Positions 15,627-23,886 of a stretch of 64,000 bases of DNA are shown one piece after another. How positions within the stretch are numbered: position 1 is the first letter of the stretch; each line of letters opens with the position of its first letter. The DNA lies in the NCBI GenBank assembly GCA_013791775.1, contig VMTE01000022.1, positions 248,001 to 312,000 on the forward strand, in the 5' to 3' direction. The position numbers were made by a program, and so were the translations under genes. The notes beneath the pieces were generated by a model. That model was not told the DNA's origin, did no database searches, and saw only the letters and a list, made by a program, of their open reading frames with translations. This stretch comes from Hyphomonas sp. GTDB lineage: Bacteria > Pseudomonadota > Alphaproteobacteria > Caulobacterales > Hyphomonadaceae.

Positions 15627-16442
15627 ATGCAGCCGCCGTTTGTCACTTCCCCCGTCCTGACCGGTATTTCCGGGGTTTCCCATGGTTTCTTCGGCCGCCG
15701 GGGCGGGGTTTCGGGTGGGGACTATGGCAGCCTCCACGCGGGTGGCCGGTGGGAAGGCGAAACCGGCGGAATTTACAGCAGCCTGAACGCCGGCGAAGGT
15801 TCCGGCGATGCGCCGCGCAACATTGCCGAGAACCGGGCGCGGATCTCCGGCGCGGTGGGCGCGCGCTGGCTGCTGTCCTGCTATCAGGTACACTCGCCGG
15901 ATGTGGTGCGCGTGACCGGCCCCTGGGTCGAGCGGCCGAAAGCGGATGCGATGGTGACCGACCGGCCGGAGCTCGGCCTCTGCATCCTGTCGGCGGACTG
16001 TACGCCAGTCCTTTTTGCGGACCCAGATGCGGGAATCATCGGCGCGGCCCATGCCGGGTGGAAAGGCGCGCTGGCCGGCGTGCTGCTGCGGACAGTCGAG
16101 GCGATGGAAGCGCTCGGCGCCGACCGGGCCCGCATCCGCGCCGCGATCGGCCCGACGATCCAGCAGGCCAGCTATGAAGTGGGGCCGGAGTTCCGCGACA
16201 GTTTCCTCAGCCTCGATCCGGCCAGCGAGGACCTGTTCCTTCCCGGCCAGGGCGACCGGCTGCACTTTGACCTGCCGGGCTTCTGTTCCCGCCAGCTGAA
16301 CGGCGCCGGGATTGGCCAGGTGGAAAATCTTGGCCTCGATACCTGCGCGCTGGAGGAAATCTATTTCTCCAACCGCCGCCGCAACCTGCGCGGAGAGGCA
16401 GATTATGGCCGGAACGCCTCAGTGATCGTGATTTCTGCCTAA
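15627..16442 (+). CDS. pgeF: purine nucleoside phosphorylase / laccase-domain protein YfiH
   Basis: 271 residues of the YfiH/DUF152 family, zinc enzymes with purine nucleoside phosphorylase or adenosine deaminase activity and proposed peptidoglycan editing. Metal ligands are His89 (CYQVHSPD), Cys125 ([10 protein letters not shown]) and His142 ([10 protein letters not shown]). An oddity lies near the N-terminus: the conserved GGVS.G.Y.SLN.G loop appears twice, as [10 protein letters not shown] (30-39) and [10 protein letters not shown] (47-56), so this protein carries a 17-residue internal tandem duplication that I do not expect in the family. It lies between divergent typA and prs. Confidence 0.9.
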   Translation: MQPPFVTSPVLTGISGVSHGFFGRRGGVSGGDYGSLHAGGRWEGETGGIYSSLNAGEGSGDAPRNIAENRARISGAVGARWLLSCYQVHSPDVVRVTGPWVERPKADAMVTDRPELGLCILSADCTPVLFADPDAGIIGAAHAGWKGALAGVLLRTVEAMEALGADRARIRAAIGPTIQQASYEVGPEFRDSFLSLDPASEDLFLPGQGDRLHFDLPGFCSRQLNGAGIGQVENLGLDTCALEEIYFSNRRRNLRGEADYGRNASVIVISA

Positions 16443-16531
16443 ACCCACCGATTCCAGTTTTCCGTGACTTGCGACTCGGGTGCGCCTGTTACAAAAGCGT
16501 CGCGAGCCGGGCAGCAGAGGGTCGATGCGAC

Positions 16532-17467
16532 ATGAAACTTATTTCCTGCAACGCGAACAGGCCGCTTTCGGAAGCCATCGCCGACTATCTGGACATGCGG
16601 CTGACGCGGTCCGAGGTCAAAACCTTCGCGGACCAGGAAATCTTCGTGCGCATCGACGAGAACGTGCGCGGCGAGGACGTGTTCGTCATCCAGTCCACCT
16701 CCTACCCCGCCAACGACAACCTGATGCAGCTGCTGATCATGATGGACGCCCTGCGGCGCGCCTCGGCCCGGCGCATCACGGCGGTGATCCCCTATTTCGG
16801 CTATGCCCGGCAGGACCGCAAAACCGATGGCCGCACGCCGATCTCGGCGAAACTGGTGGCGAACCTCATCTCCGCCTCGGGCGCCGACCGCGTGCTGACG
16901 GTCGACCTGCATGCCGGGCAGATCCAGGGCTTCTTCGATATCCCGACCGACAACCTGTTCGGCGGGCCGGTGATGATCGACGACATCAAGGAACGCTTCG
17001 GCAAGGACAAGATCGTGATGGTATCGCCGGACGTGGGCGGCGTGGTGCGGGCGCGGGCGCTGGCCAACAAGCTGAACGCCGACCTCGCCATCGTGGACAA
17101 GCGGCGCCCCGAGGCGGGCAAGTCGGAAGTGATGAACATTATCGGCGATGTCAGCGGCAAGGCCTGCATCATGCTGGACGATATCTGCGACAGCGGCGGC
17201 ACGCTGGCGAACGCGGCGGCGGCCCTGAAGGACCAGGGCGCGGTGTCGGTGTCCGCTTACGTCACGCACGGTGTCCTGTCGGGCAACGCGGTGCAGCGCA
17301 TCGAGAAGTCGGTTCTGGACGAGTTGGTGATGACCGACACGATCCAGCCTTCGGACGCGGCGCTGAAATCAAAGAAGATCCGTGTGCTGCCGATGTCGCC
17401 GCTGCTCGGCGAGGCTATCCGCCGGATTGCCAACGAAGAGAGCGTGTCGAAACTCTTTGACCGGTAA
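16532..17467 (+). CDS. prs: ribose-phosphate pyrophosphokinase
   Basis: Makes PRPP from ribose 5-phosphate and ATP for nucleotide, histidine and tryptophan synthesis. 311 residues from ATG 16532. Visible are [20 protein letters not shown], the flexible-loop [27 protein letters not shown], and the PRPP-binding [16 protein letters not shown]. All are standard for bacterial class I enzymes. A GAGGG sequence lies upstream of the ATG. A hairpin follows at 17496-17516. Confidence 0.95.
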   Translation: MKLISCNANRPLSEAIADYLDMRLTRSEVKTFADQEIFVRIDENVRGEDVFVIQSTSYPANDNLMQLLIMMDALRRASARRITAVIPYFGYARQDRKTDGRTPISAKLVANLISASGADRVLTVDLHAGQIQGFFDIPTDNLFGGPVMIDDIKERFGKDKIVMVSPDVGGVVRARALANKLNADLAIVDKRRPEAGKSEVMNIIGDVSGKACIMLDDICDSGGTLANAAAALKDQGAVSVSAYVTHGVLSGNAVQRIEKSVLDELVMTDTIQPSDAALKSKKIRVLPMSPLLGEAIRRIANEESVSKLFDR

Positions 17468-17495
17468 GGCCGCGGCCTCGCCGGACAAGCGCCAA

Positions 17496-17516
17496 GGGCG
17501 GGATTACATCCCGCCC
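17496..17516. terminator. hairpin between convergent prs and a zinc-ribbon membrane gene
   Basis: A nine-base perfect stem GGGCGGGAT / ATCCCGCCC with a three-base loop, placed between two converging stops. There is no clear T-tract on either strand, so it is a weak or bidirectional terminator candidate. Confidence 0.5.
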
Positions 17517-17520
17517 GGAG

Positions 17521-18009
17521 TCAAGATGCGCCTTCGCCCCAGACAGAATTCCAAGCCATGTATTTAATTTTCGCGTCATCCTTGGCCTCATCCTCCCGGC
17601 CTGGAATGATTCCGGCACCCCTGTTCATCAGCGGCACGAACGGCCAGGCCAGCAAGCCGATCAGCGTCATTGCAAACCATCCAAGGCAGGCCAGACCGAG
17701 CCCCCACATCAGCACGACGCCCTCATCGAACAGATTCATCACCAGCACGAGGCCGCCGGCGCTGATTGCCGCAGCAATCAACATGGAAAAGCCGTCGCCG
17801 ATCCAGCGCTTCCACATCGCCTTGTTGATCTTGTGGCAGGATGGACACGGCACGACATCCGTGCCCTCCACCGTCAGCTTCTCAAGCTTCTCGAAATATT
17901 TCGTTGGATCGGAATCCTTGATCTCAGCTTCGCCTATGTAAAAGTAGTCTGTGCCGCATTTTTCGCAGGTTGTATCACACCGCAACAACCGCTTGACTGT
18001 GCTCGCCAT
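17521..18009 (-). CDS. zinc-ribbon membrane protein, unknown function
   Basis: 162 residues from ATG 18009 (GGAGGGG upstream). The N-terminus carries CEKC near residue 15 and CPSC near residue 54, which could form one zinc ribbon on the cytoplasmic side. Two hydrophobic helices follow (SMLIAAAISAGGLVLVMNLF and VLMWGLGLACLGWFAMTLIGLLAW), then a charged tail. No family recognised; the layout suits a small membrane sensor or quality-control component. Confidence 0.65.
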   Translation of the reverse strand: MASTVKRLLRCDTTCEKCGTDYFYIGEAEIKDSDPTKYFEKLEKLTVEGTDVVPCPSCHKINKAMWKRWIGDGFSMLIAAAISAGGLVLVMNLFDEGVVLMWGLGLACLGWFAMTLIGLLAWPFVPLMNRGAGIIPGREDEAKDDAKIKYMAWNSVWGEGAS

Positions 18010-18151
18010 ACTAGCCCCTCCGCTGAACGATCCGGCAATACTTTTGTGCCGGGCGGATTGACAAAAAGTAAACCCGCAGCAGGCGGACGATTCCCGTCCG
18101 CGCCGCAAATTGACTGCCTGTCTTCAGAGCACCCACATAAGCCGCGAGCCG

Positions 18152-18652
18152 TCATTCCAGCACGCCGGGAACTGCAGTGACGGACGCTGGAACACGCAGC
18201 GTTCCGGCGAGGACGAGCCCCTCCTCCGCCTGCGGATCAACCGGCGCCCCGCCGCGCCAGACTTCGAGGTGCAGGTGCGGACCGGTGGCCTTGCCGGACT
18301 GGCCGAGCGCGGCGATGACCTCGCCCGGGGCGACCATATCGCCGGGCTTGACGTTCATCGCCTGAAGCTGTCCGAAGCGCAGCGTCGTTTCACCGGCGGC
18401 GGTCTCCACGAGGTTGCCATAGCCTTCGGTATCTTCGGCGCGGGTGACCGTGCCGGCCGCCGGCGCATAGACGGGCTTACCTTCCGCTTCCGCGAGATCC
18501 ACCCCGCCATGCATCTTCTGCTCACCGGTGATCGGATGCTGGCGCAGGCCGAAGGCGCTAGTGAGTTTCGCGCTGTCGAGCACGGCGTGGCTGTAGACGA
18601 TGGAGAAGACCGGCAGCGCCGCAGCGCCCTTGATCAGCATACCCTGCGCCAA
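18152..18652 (-). CDS. M23-family metallopeptidase (LytM-type)
   Basis: Predicted peptidoglycan endopeptidase or LytM factor. The zinc site is present as HGGVD and GPHLHLEV, with the usual PVYAPAAGTV and GNLVE strands. The nearest standard start is TTG 18652, giving 166 residues, but it falls at the end of what reads as a signal peptide: the frame continues upstream as IGLAIAAALALAAPVALA with no ATG, GTG or TTG before the TAG (18716-18718) that ends the preceding gene in the same frame. A non-standard ATC start at 18700, readthrough of TAG, or a sequence error are the options. The catalytic domain itself is intact. Confidence 0.75.
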   Translation of the reverse strand: MAQGMLIKGAAALPVFSIVYSHAVLDSAKLTSAFGLRQHPITGEQKMHGGVDLAEAEGKPVYAPAAGTVTRAEDTEGYGNLVETAAGETTLRFGQLQAMNVKPGDMVAPGEVIAALGQSGKATGPHLHLEVWRGGAPVDPQAEEGLVLAGTLRVPASVTAVPGVLE

Positions 18653-18715
18653 GGCAACCGGCGCCGCGAGGGCGAGCGCTGCCGCGATGGCGAGACCGAT
18701 GCGGCGGGGACGGCG

Positions 18716-18994
18716 CTATTCGACGGTCCAGCCGCGCGGCGTGCGCCGGGCTTGCAGGGTGACCGGCGCCGGGTTGACGCAGGCGGATGCCGGGGCGGCG
18801 CGACGGACGGCGATATAACGCAGGACCAAGGCCGCAGCGGCGAGCATCAATCCGGCAACAGCGGTCATCATCGCCACAAGGCTGGCGACGAAGATCAGTA
18901 CCGCGCCGATCAGCACATGGACGAGCAAACCAAAGCCCGCGCGCAGCGAAGCCAGGAGACCGGAAGTGCGGGGCGGGTGAATGATCTGTTCCAT
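18716..18994 (-). CDS. small membrane protein
   Basis: 92 residues, unknown family, with a long hydrophobic region probably forming two helices (GFGLLVHVLIGAVLIFVASLVAMM and AVAGLMLAAAALVLRYIAV) and a basic C-terminus. Its TAG stop is in the same frame as the M23 peptidase that follows, so the two could be expressed as one chain if the stop is read through. Confidence 0.55.
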   Translation of the reverse strand: MEQIIHPPRTSGLLASLRAGFGLLVHVLIGAVLIFVASLVAMMTAVAGLMLAAAALVLRYIAVRRAAPASACVNPAPVTLQARRTPRGWTVE

Positions 18995-19083
18995 GAAGCC
19001 TCACGATGCGGGTTCAAGATGGCGGCATCATGGCAGCGCGTCAACGCGGCGGCATGCGCCCGGCGATCACTTTTTGCAGGTGA

Positions 19084-19791
19084 TCAATCCTGACGCACCA
19101 GCAAGCCGCGCTCTGCCCGGATGCGGGCATAGGCCGCCGTGATCGCCGCCGCCTTGGCGTGCGCGGCGTCTTCGAACTCGCGCGGGGCGCCCATCTGGAC
19201 GATCCGGTCGGGGTGATGGTCCGACATCAGCTGGCGGTAGGCGGAACGGATATCCGGAAACGCGGCGTCATGGGCGACGCCGAGGATATGGTAGGGATCG
19301 TCGCGCTCCGGGCCGAGATGGCTGGCCCGGATCCGCCGGAACGTCGCCTGGTCAAAGCCGAAGGCCTCCGACACGGTCTCGAGGTAGGTCATCTCGGCAT
19401 CGGTGACGACGCCGTCGGCGCCGGCAATCTGGAACAGGCCGTCGAGCACGCCTTCCAGCAGGCAGGGCCGGTCACGGTAACGCTTGCCGATCCGCCGCGC
19501 GTAGGCCTCATAGCCCCGCACGGTCTGGCGGGCGAGGGCGAACACGCGGCGCACGTTGTCGGCTTCCTCGGGACGGGCCCGGAAGACACGCGCGAAGGTC
19601 ATGATCTCGTTGTCGCTGACCGAACCGTCGGCGGCTGCCATCTTGGCGCCCAGCCCGACCACGGCGGCAGTGAAGCCCACATCGTTCGGATCCGGCGCGC
19701 ACCCGTCCGCCCCGGCGCTGTCGATGTCTGGCTCAGGGCCGCTGTCGAACAGGCGCCGGCCACTGTTGAGGAGAGTGGTCCACAGGCTCAT
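19084..19791 (-). CDS. TerB plus J-domain protein (DjlA-like)
   Basis: 235 residues. Residues about 40-150 are a TerB-like helical domain (FTAAVVGLGAKMAAADGSVSDNEI, then FQIAGADGVVTDAEMTYL, with acidic metal-binding loops). Residues about 165-235 are a J domain (DPYHILGVAHDAAFPDIRSAYRQLMSDHHPDR) with the HPD motif needed to stimulate DnaK. The order matches DjlA but without its N-terminal membrane helix, so it is probably soluble. A DnaK co-chaperone role in envelope or metal stress is inferred. Confidence 0.85.
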   Translation of the reverse strand: MSLWTTLLNSGRRLFDSGPEPDIDSAGADGCAPDPNDVGFTAAVVGLGAKMAAADGSVSDNEIMTFARVFRARPEEADNVRRVFALARQTVRGYEAYARRIGKRYRDRPCLLEGVLDGLFQIAGADGVVTDAEMTYLETVSEAFGFDQATFRRIRASHLGPERDDPYHILGVAHDAAFPDIRSAYRQLMSDHHPDRIVQMGAPREFEDAAHAKAAAITAAYARIRAERGLLVRQD

Positions 19792-19914
19792 TTCGCCGGG
19801 TTATAGCAGGAACAGATGCCGCTTGGACAGGACCGGATTCTCAATCCCGCGTGAAGGAGGGCTCAACCGGCCCGCACGGTGTTAAACCTTGGTCATGTTG
19901 ACCCGCGCAGGCTG

Positions 19915-20856
19915 TCAGCCCTTCTGCGCCGCGAGCATGTCCTTGATCGACTGGAGCTCGCCGCGCACGTCGCGGAGCATCCGCATCATCTCGACCCTGT
20001 CGGTTTCGGCCTCTTCCAGACCTTCCTCGACGTGTCCCAGCGTGTCCTCGAGCGATTCGTTCGAAACTTCGGTATCATGGATGCGGTCCTCAAGGGCCGC
20101 TTCCAGGGACTCCATCTGCTCGTCGAGCGCCGCCTTCTGCTCGTTCGAGAGGGCTTCGACCACCAGGGCGATGAACAGGTTCAGGATGGCGAAGCTGCCG
20201 ACAAAGATGAAGATGAGGAAGAAGATCCAGGCATAGGGATGGCCGTCATCGGTGACCGCGTCGAGGATGTCCGACCAGCCATCCATGGTCATCAGCTGGA
20301 ACAGCGTCAGGGCCGAATCCGGCAGCGCCCCGAACATCTCGTGCACGTCCGCATTGGCGGTGTTGCCGTACATGTTCGTGGCCATCACGGCGCCGACATA
20401 GATCACCAGGATGATGACCGCGAGGATGGCTCCCATGCCGGGAATGGATTTCAGCAGCGCCTCCGTGATGCGCTTCATCATCGGCACGAAGCGCAACAGA
20501 CGCAGCACTCTCAACACGCGCAGCGCGCGCATGACCGTGAAGGCCGAGGCCCCGGGAACCAGCGAGATGGCGATGACGCTGAAATCGAAGACGTTCCAGC
20601 CTTCCCTGAAGAACTGGAACCGGTAGACATACAGCTTCAGGCCGATCTCGGCGCAGAAGAACCAGGTGATGGCGCCGTCGAGGAATTCCAGGAACGACAC
20701 CAGGCCGGGCGACAGGGTCGCGCGATAGGTGAGCAGGCCCAGCACCAGCGCGTTGACGATGATCAGGCTGGTGATGATCGTGCGCATGATCCGGCGCTCG
20801 AGAAAGGCCTCAACAGCTGAGGTGCTGGTTTCCAGATCCAGCGTGGCGCGCGGCAT
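19915..20856 (-). CDS. voltage-gated cation channel with a calcium-type filter
   Basis: A 313-residue, six-helix channel of the bacterial NaChBac/NavAb superfamily, active as a tetramer. S4 carries arginines at every third place (Arg110, 113, 116, 119, 122). The pore helix and filter read LFQLMTMDGWSD, so the filter is T190-M-D-G-W-S-D196 rather than the sodium-channel TLESW. Gly at position four and Asp at position seven resemble the native calcium channel CavMr and domain I of eukaryotic calcium channels. The C-terminus from about residue 237 is a long acidic coiled coil (tetramerisation). Calcium preference is inferred from the filter only. Confidence 0.88.
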   Translation of the reverse strand: MPRATLDLETSTSAVEAFLERRIMRTIITSLIIVNALVLGLLTYRATLSPGLVSFLEFLDGAITWFFCAEIGLKLYVYRFQFFREGWNVFDFSVIAISLVPGASAFTVMRALRVLRVLRLLRFVPMMKRITEALLKSIPGMGAILAVIILVIYVGAVMATNMYGNTANADVHEMFGALPDSALTLFQLMTMDGWSDILDAVTDDGHPYAWIFFLIFIFVGSFAILNLFIALVVEALSNEQKAALDEQMESLEAALEDRIHDTEVSNESLEDTLGHVEEGLEEAETDRVEMMRMLRDVRGELQSIKDMLAAQKG

Positions 20857-20939
20857 TCGAACAGTCCCCTCTGGTCATCAACTACGCGGGAGGTGTGCCC
20901 TGCCCCGCCGGTCCTGCCAACCCGGCAAAACCGATCCTG

Positions 20940-21401
20940 TCAGTCCGCCGACGTGGTCGTATCCGACACGATCTTCCAGGCGCCGTCCATCTTGCGCAGG
21001 ATCAGCGTGTAGAGACCGGACGGCGTGTCCCCGTCCCGTTCCAACCGCCAGCGGCCATGCACGACGGCGGCGTCCGGCGACAGGAGCACGACTTCGTTTT
21101 CGGTCGTCTGCAGCGTACCCATCAGCGCGCGCGAGGCGTAGGTCGTCTTGTAACGCGCCAGGGTCTGGTCGAAGCCGCGCGTGACATTGCCGCCGGAGGC
21201 AAACCTCAGATCCGGTGAGCGCCAGTAGCCCTGCATGAACCCGTCAATGTCACCGGCATTCCAGGCAACATCCTGGGCGTCCAGCAGCGCCGTGATGGCG
21301 GCGGTCTCGGCGGCCTGCCGTTCGGCGCCCAGTCCGGCGGGAACAGAGGCGCAGGCGGCCGCAATCAGCAGGGCGGCAGCGGCGAGGATGGAACGGATCA
21401 T
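20940..21401 (-). CDS. SnoaL/DUF4440-like lipoprotein
   Basis: 153 residues from ATG 21401, with AGGAG upstream. A hydrophobic signal ends at an AAAC lipobox-like site, so it is probably a lipoprotein. The mature part has the NTF2-like pattern of DUF4440/SnoaL proteins: ITALLDAQDVAWNAGDIDGFMQGYW, DLRFASGG, and AWKIVSDTTT at the end. Such domains bind small ligands or act as steroid-isomerase-like enzymes. Substrate unknown. Confidence 0.7.
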   Translation of the reverse strand: MIRSILAAAALLIAAACASVPAGLGAERQAAETAAITALLDAQDVAWNAGDIDGFMQGYWRSPDLRFASGGNVTRGFDQTLARYKTTYASRALMGTLQTTENEVVLLSPDAAVVHGRWRLERDGDTPSGLYTLILRKMDGAWKIVSDTTTSAD

Positions 21402-21484
21402 GCGGTAACTCTCCTGCGGGACGGCGCCGGCAAAATGAGCCTGAATCTTCGGCGCGCGCAAGCGATCTGACCGGAAAGTCCGGA

Positions 21485-22423
21485 TCAGACGAACGTCTTG
21501 GTATCGACGCTGACCGCGTCCGGGCCGGGCTCCGGCTGATCACCGTTCTCGACCAGCTCGCCCGTCAGCACACCGGACGCAGGCGGGGTCCCGGTTTCGG
21601 TTTCGGCGATGTCTTCCGACGCGTAAGCGGCTTCGGCGGGCTTCTTGCGGAATCCGAACAGGCCGCGGGGCGCGTCGTCTGCCCCGGCTCCGTCGCCGCC
21701 TTCACCCTCGTCCGGCTCATCCGCCGGCGCCTGACGGCGGCGGCCCAGCGGCCCGTGCGCGTCGGCCTGCCGGTCATAGTGCATGTTGTAATATTCCCAG
21801 GCCGTATGGGTCAGCGGCTTGGGCGTCAGCTCGAGGCCGTACATCCGCAAGCGCTCGACGACCTCGTCGCGCAGGTGCATGCCGGTGAAGGCATCCGCCT
21901 TGAAGCCGTGGGTTTTCATCCAGTCGCGGACATCCCAGCTGCGTACACGGCCGATTTCGTTCGGCAGCGCGCCGTTGTGGACGTCCCAGAAATACAGGGC
22001 GGCGATGCCGTTGATGGCGGCGTCCATCGCGTCGTCGAGCACGGCGCCGGGGGCATTGCCCTGGGCGAGCTGCGCGCGCAGCGACAGTTTGCGGGCCTCG
22101 AGTTCCTGGTAGGTGACGCCGATCACGGCGATGCCGTTGCGGTTGGCATTGATCATGGCACTGTTGACGCCGTCGAGCTGGGGATGGCGGATCGGCAGCA
22201 GCACGTCCGGGCCCACGGCCGGATTGGCCGCGACCTGCGACAGCTCGCTGACCATGCGGTGAAGGTTGATGCGCATTTCATGGCTGATGCCGCCCAGCGC
22301 CGAGACCCGCCCGGCCCGCGCGTCTTCCCGCATCCGCCAGAGATGCCAGGCCACCAGCGTCATCAGCGCCACCAGGAGGCCGAGGCCGCCCGTGAAGAAG
22401 GTGTAGAATTCTGCTTCGCTCAT
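21485..22423 (-). CDS. hypothetical membrane protein
   Basis: 312 residues from ATG 22423. One N-terminal helix (FFTGGLGLLVALMTLVAWHLW) is followed by a cytoplasmic helical domain (residues about 40-215, with HEMRINLHRMVSEL) and a long acidic disordered tail rich in Asp, Glu, Pro and Gly after residue 220. I do not recognise the family. The first part after the membrane helix recalls the dimer helix of a histidine kinase (SALGGISHEMRINLH), but no ATPase domain follows. Confidence 0.55.
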   Translation of the reverse strand: MSEAEFYTFFTGGLGLLVALMTLVAWHLWRMREDARAGRVSALGGISHEMRINLHRMVSELSQVAANPAVGPDVLLPIRHPQLDGVNSAMINANRNGIAVIGVTYQELEARKLSLRAQLAQGNAPGAVLDDAMDAAINGIAALYFWDVHNGALPNEIGRVRSWDVRDWMKTHGFKADAFTGMHLRDEVVERLRMYGLELTPKPLTHTAWEYYNMHYDRQADAHGPLGRRRQAPADEPDEGEGGDGAGADDAPRGLFGFRKKPAEAAYASEDIAETETGTPPASGVLTGELVENGDQPEPGPDAVSVDTKTFV

Positions 22424-22492
22424 TCTGAGTTCCCCCACGGCCTTGCCTGGCAAGCAAGGTGCGCGCCAGTTCCGGGGCGCCTGCAGAAAGTC

Positions 22493-23371
22493 TTAACCGC
22501 CGAAGGCGCGCGCTGCAATCACCCGCAACCTGTCAAGATATTCAGGATCACGGGCCTCCGGCGCGGTAATCAGCGCAAAATCCAGACAGGATTCAATGCC
22601 TTGCGGCGACGGCGTCCTCGGCGCCGCGTTCAGGGTATGCGCCAATTGGACAATCGCGCGGCGCGCGAGTGCGCTGTTATGGTGCATGATCTCGAGGACA
22701 TTGGTGACCGAGACGGCTTCGGTCTCGGCCCGCCAGCAGTCATAGTCGGTGACCATGGCGAGCGTGGCGTAGGGCAGCTCCGCCTCGCGCGCGAGCTTGG
22801 CTTCCGGCATGTTGGTCATGCCGATCACGTCACAGCCCCATTGCCGGTAGAGTTTCGATTCCGCCAGCGAGGAGAATTGCGGGCCTTCCATCGCGAGGTA
22901 GGTGCCGCCGCGATGGACCGTCCCGCCCATCGCCGCGACCGCATCGGCGGCGAGGCCCGACAGGCGCCCGCAGACGGGCTGGGCCATCGAGACATGCGCG
23001 ACCATGCCGGCGCCGAAGAAGGATTTCTGCCGGGCGAAGGTGCGGTCGATGAACTGGTCCACGGCGACGAAATCACTCGGCGCATAGGGTTCCTGCAGGG
23101 AGCCGCAGGCCGAGAAGGACAGTACGTCCGTGCAACCGGCCGCCTTCAGCGCAGCGATATTGGCGCGGTAGGGCACATCGGTGGGGGACAACCGGTGCCC
23201 CCGGCCATGGCGCGGCAGGAAGACAAGCTGGACCTTGCCGATCCGTCCGCGCACCAGAGTATCCGACGGCGCGCCCCAGGCGGTCTCCACCTGTTCCTCG
23301 CGCCGGTCCTCGAGCCCGTCGATGGCATAGAGGCCCGAGCCGCCGATGATGCCGAGGGTCCAGTGGGTCAT
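22493..23371 (-). CDS. mtnP: S-methyl-5'-thioadenosine phosphorylase
   Basis: 292 residues. Splits methylthioadenosine into adenine and methylthioribose 1-phosphate in methionine salvage. Motifs: IIGGSGLYAIDGL at the start, LPRHGRGHRLSPTDVPYRANI (phosphate site), SACGSLQEPYAPSDFVAVDQFIDRT, the substrate loop AMEGPQFSSLAESKLYR, and MTNMPEAKLAREAELPYATLAMVTDYDCW, which fits MTA rather than purine nucleoside phosphorylase. Its ATG overlaps the stop of the GNAT gene by four bases (ATGA), so the two are translationally coupled. Confidence 0.93.
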   Translation of the reverse strand: MTHWTLGIIGGSGLYAIDGLEDRREEQVETAWGAPSDTLVRGRIGKVQLVFLPRHGRGHRLSPTDVPYRANIAALKAAGCTDVLSFSACGSLQEPYAPSDFVAVDQFIDRTFARQKSFFGAGMVAHVSMAQPVCGRLSGLAADAVAAMGGTVHRGGTYLAMEGPQFSSLAESKLYRQWGCDVIGMTNMPEAKLAREAELPYATLAMVTDYDCWRAETEAVSVTNVLEIMHHNSALARRAIVQLAHTLNAAPRTPSPQGIESCLDFALITAPEARDPEYLDRLRVIAARAFGG

Positions 23372-23883
23372 GGGGATCCATCCTTGAAAAGCTTGCGCAT
23401 GCCGAAAGGTGGCAGGGAACGCGGATTGTGTGTGGTCAATTCCACGTCATCGGCGGGCAAATACCCAAGCGCCGCATAGAAATCGACCAGCCGCAGCTGG
23501 TCGGCGCGCACGGCGAGCTGCGCCCCTTCCGCTCCGGCTTCGCGGCCCTGGGCTTCGAGGGCGCCCAGGATGACCGCGCCGAGCCCCTGTTTCTGGAACG
23601 CCGGCAGCACGCCGATACGTTTGACTTCCATCCATCGCCCTGCCCCGCCCGGCCCGGGCACCGGCACCCAACGGCCCGATCCGATGGGCGCGCCGTCCTG
23701 CATAAGCACCGCGCCGCCGCCCTTGGCGATCTGTGCTGCAACGCTGTCGGGCGTTTCGCGAAAAACGGTCGATTCCGGTGACACCCGCCCGGTCCAGATG
23801 CGCCGCGTCAGGGCCTCAATGAGAAAACCATCCGCCGGGCCTGCCCTGCGGATGGTTGTTTCGGTCTTCGGCCGGTCAGGCAG
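23368..23883 (-). CDS. GNAT family N-acetyltransferase with a probable CTG start
   Basis: The GNAT core is clear (VKRIGVLPAFQKQGLGAVILGALEAQ for acetyl-CoA binding; RLVDFYAALGYLP). GTG 23784 would give only 138 residues and cut off the first strand and helix. The same frame continues upstream in convincing GNAT style (TTIRRAGPADGFLIEALTRR) as far as the petC stop codon TAG. Between that TAG and GTG 23784 the only plausible start is CTG 23883, which has GGAG nine bases upstream, giving 171 residues. It overlaps the mtnP start as ATGA. Substrate unknown. Confidence 0.75.
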   Translation of the reverse strand: MPDRPKTETTIRRAGPADGFLIEALTRRIWTGRVSPESTVFRETPDSVAAQIAKGGGAVLMQDGAPIGSGRWVPVPGPGGAGRWMEVKRIGVLPAFQKQGLGAVILGALEAQGREAGAEGAQLAVRADQLRLVDFYAALGYLPADDVELTTHNPRSLPPFGMRKLFKDGSP

Positions 23884-23886
23884 AGC

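Noticed and set aside
15459-16265. A 269-codon N-terminal extension of TypA
   Set aside because: The frame is open upstream, but the extension is antisense to pgeF and the protein family starts at the [10 protein letters not shown] position.
22441-22470. Short hairpin CTTGC-CTG-GCAAG downstream of mtnP
   Set aside because: Stem too short and no T-tract on either strand.
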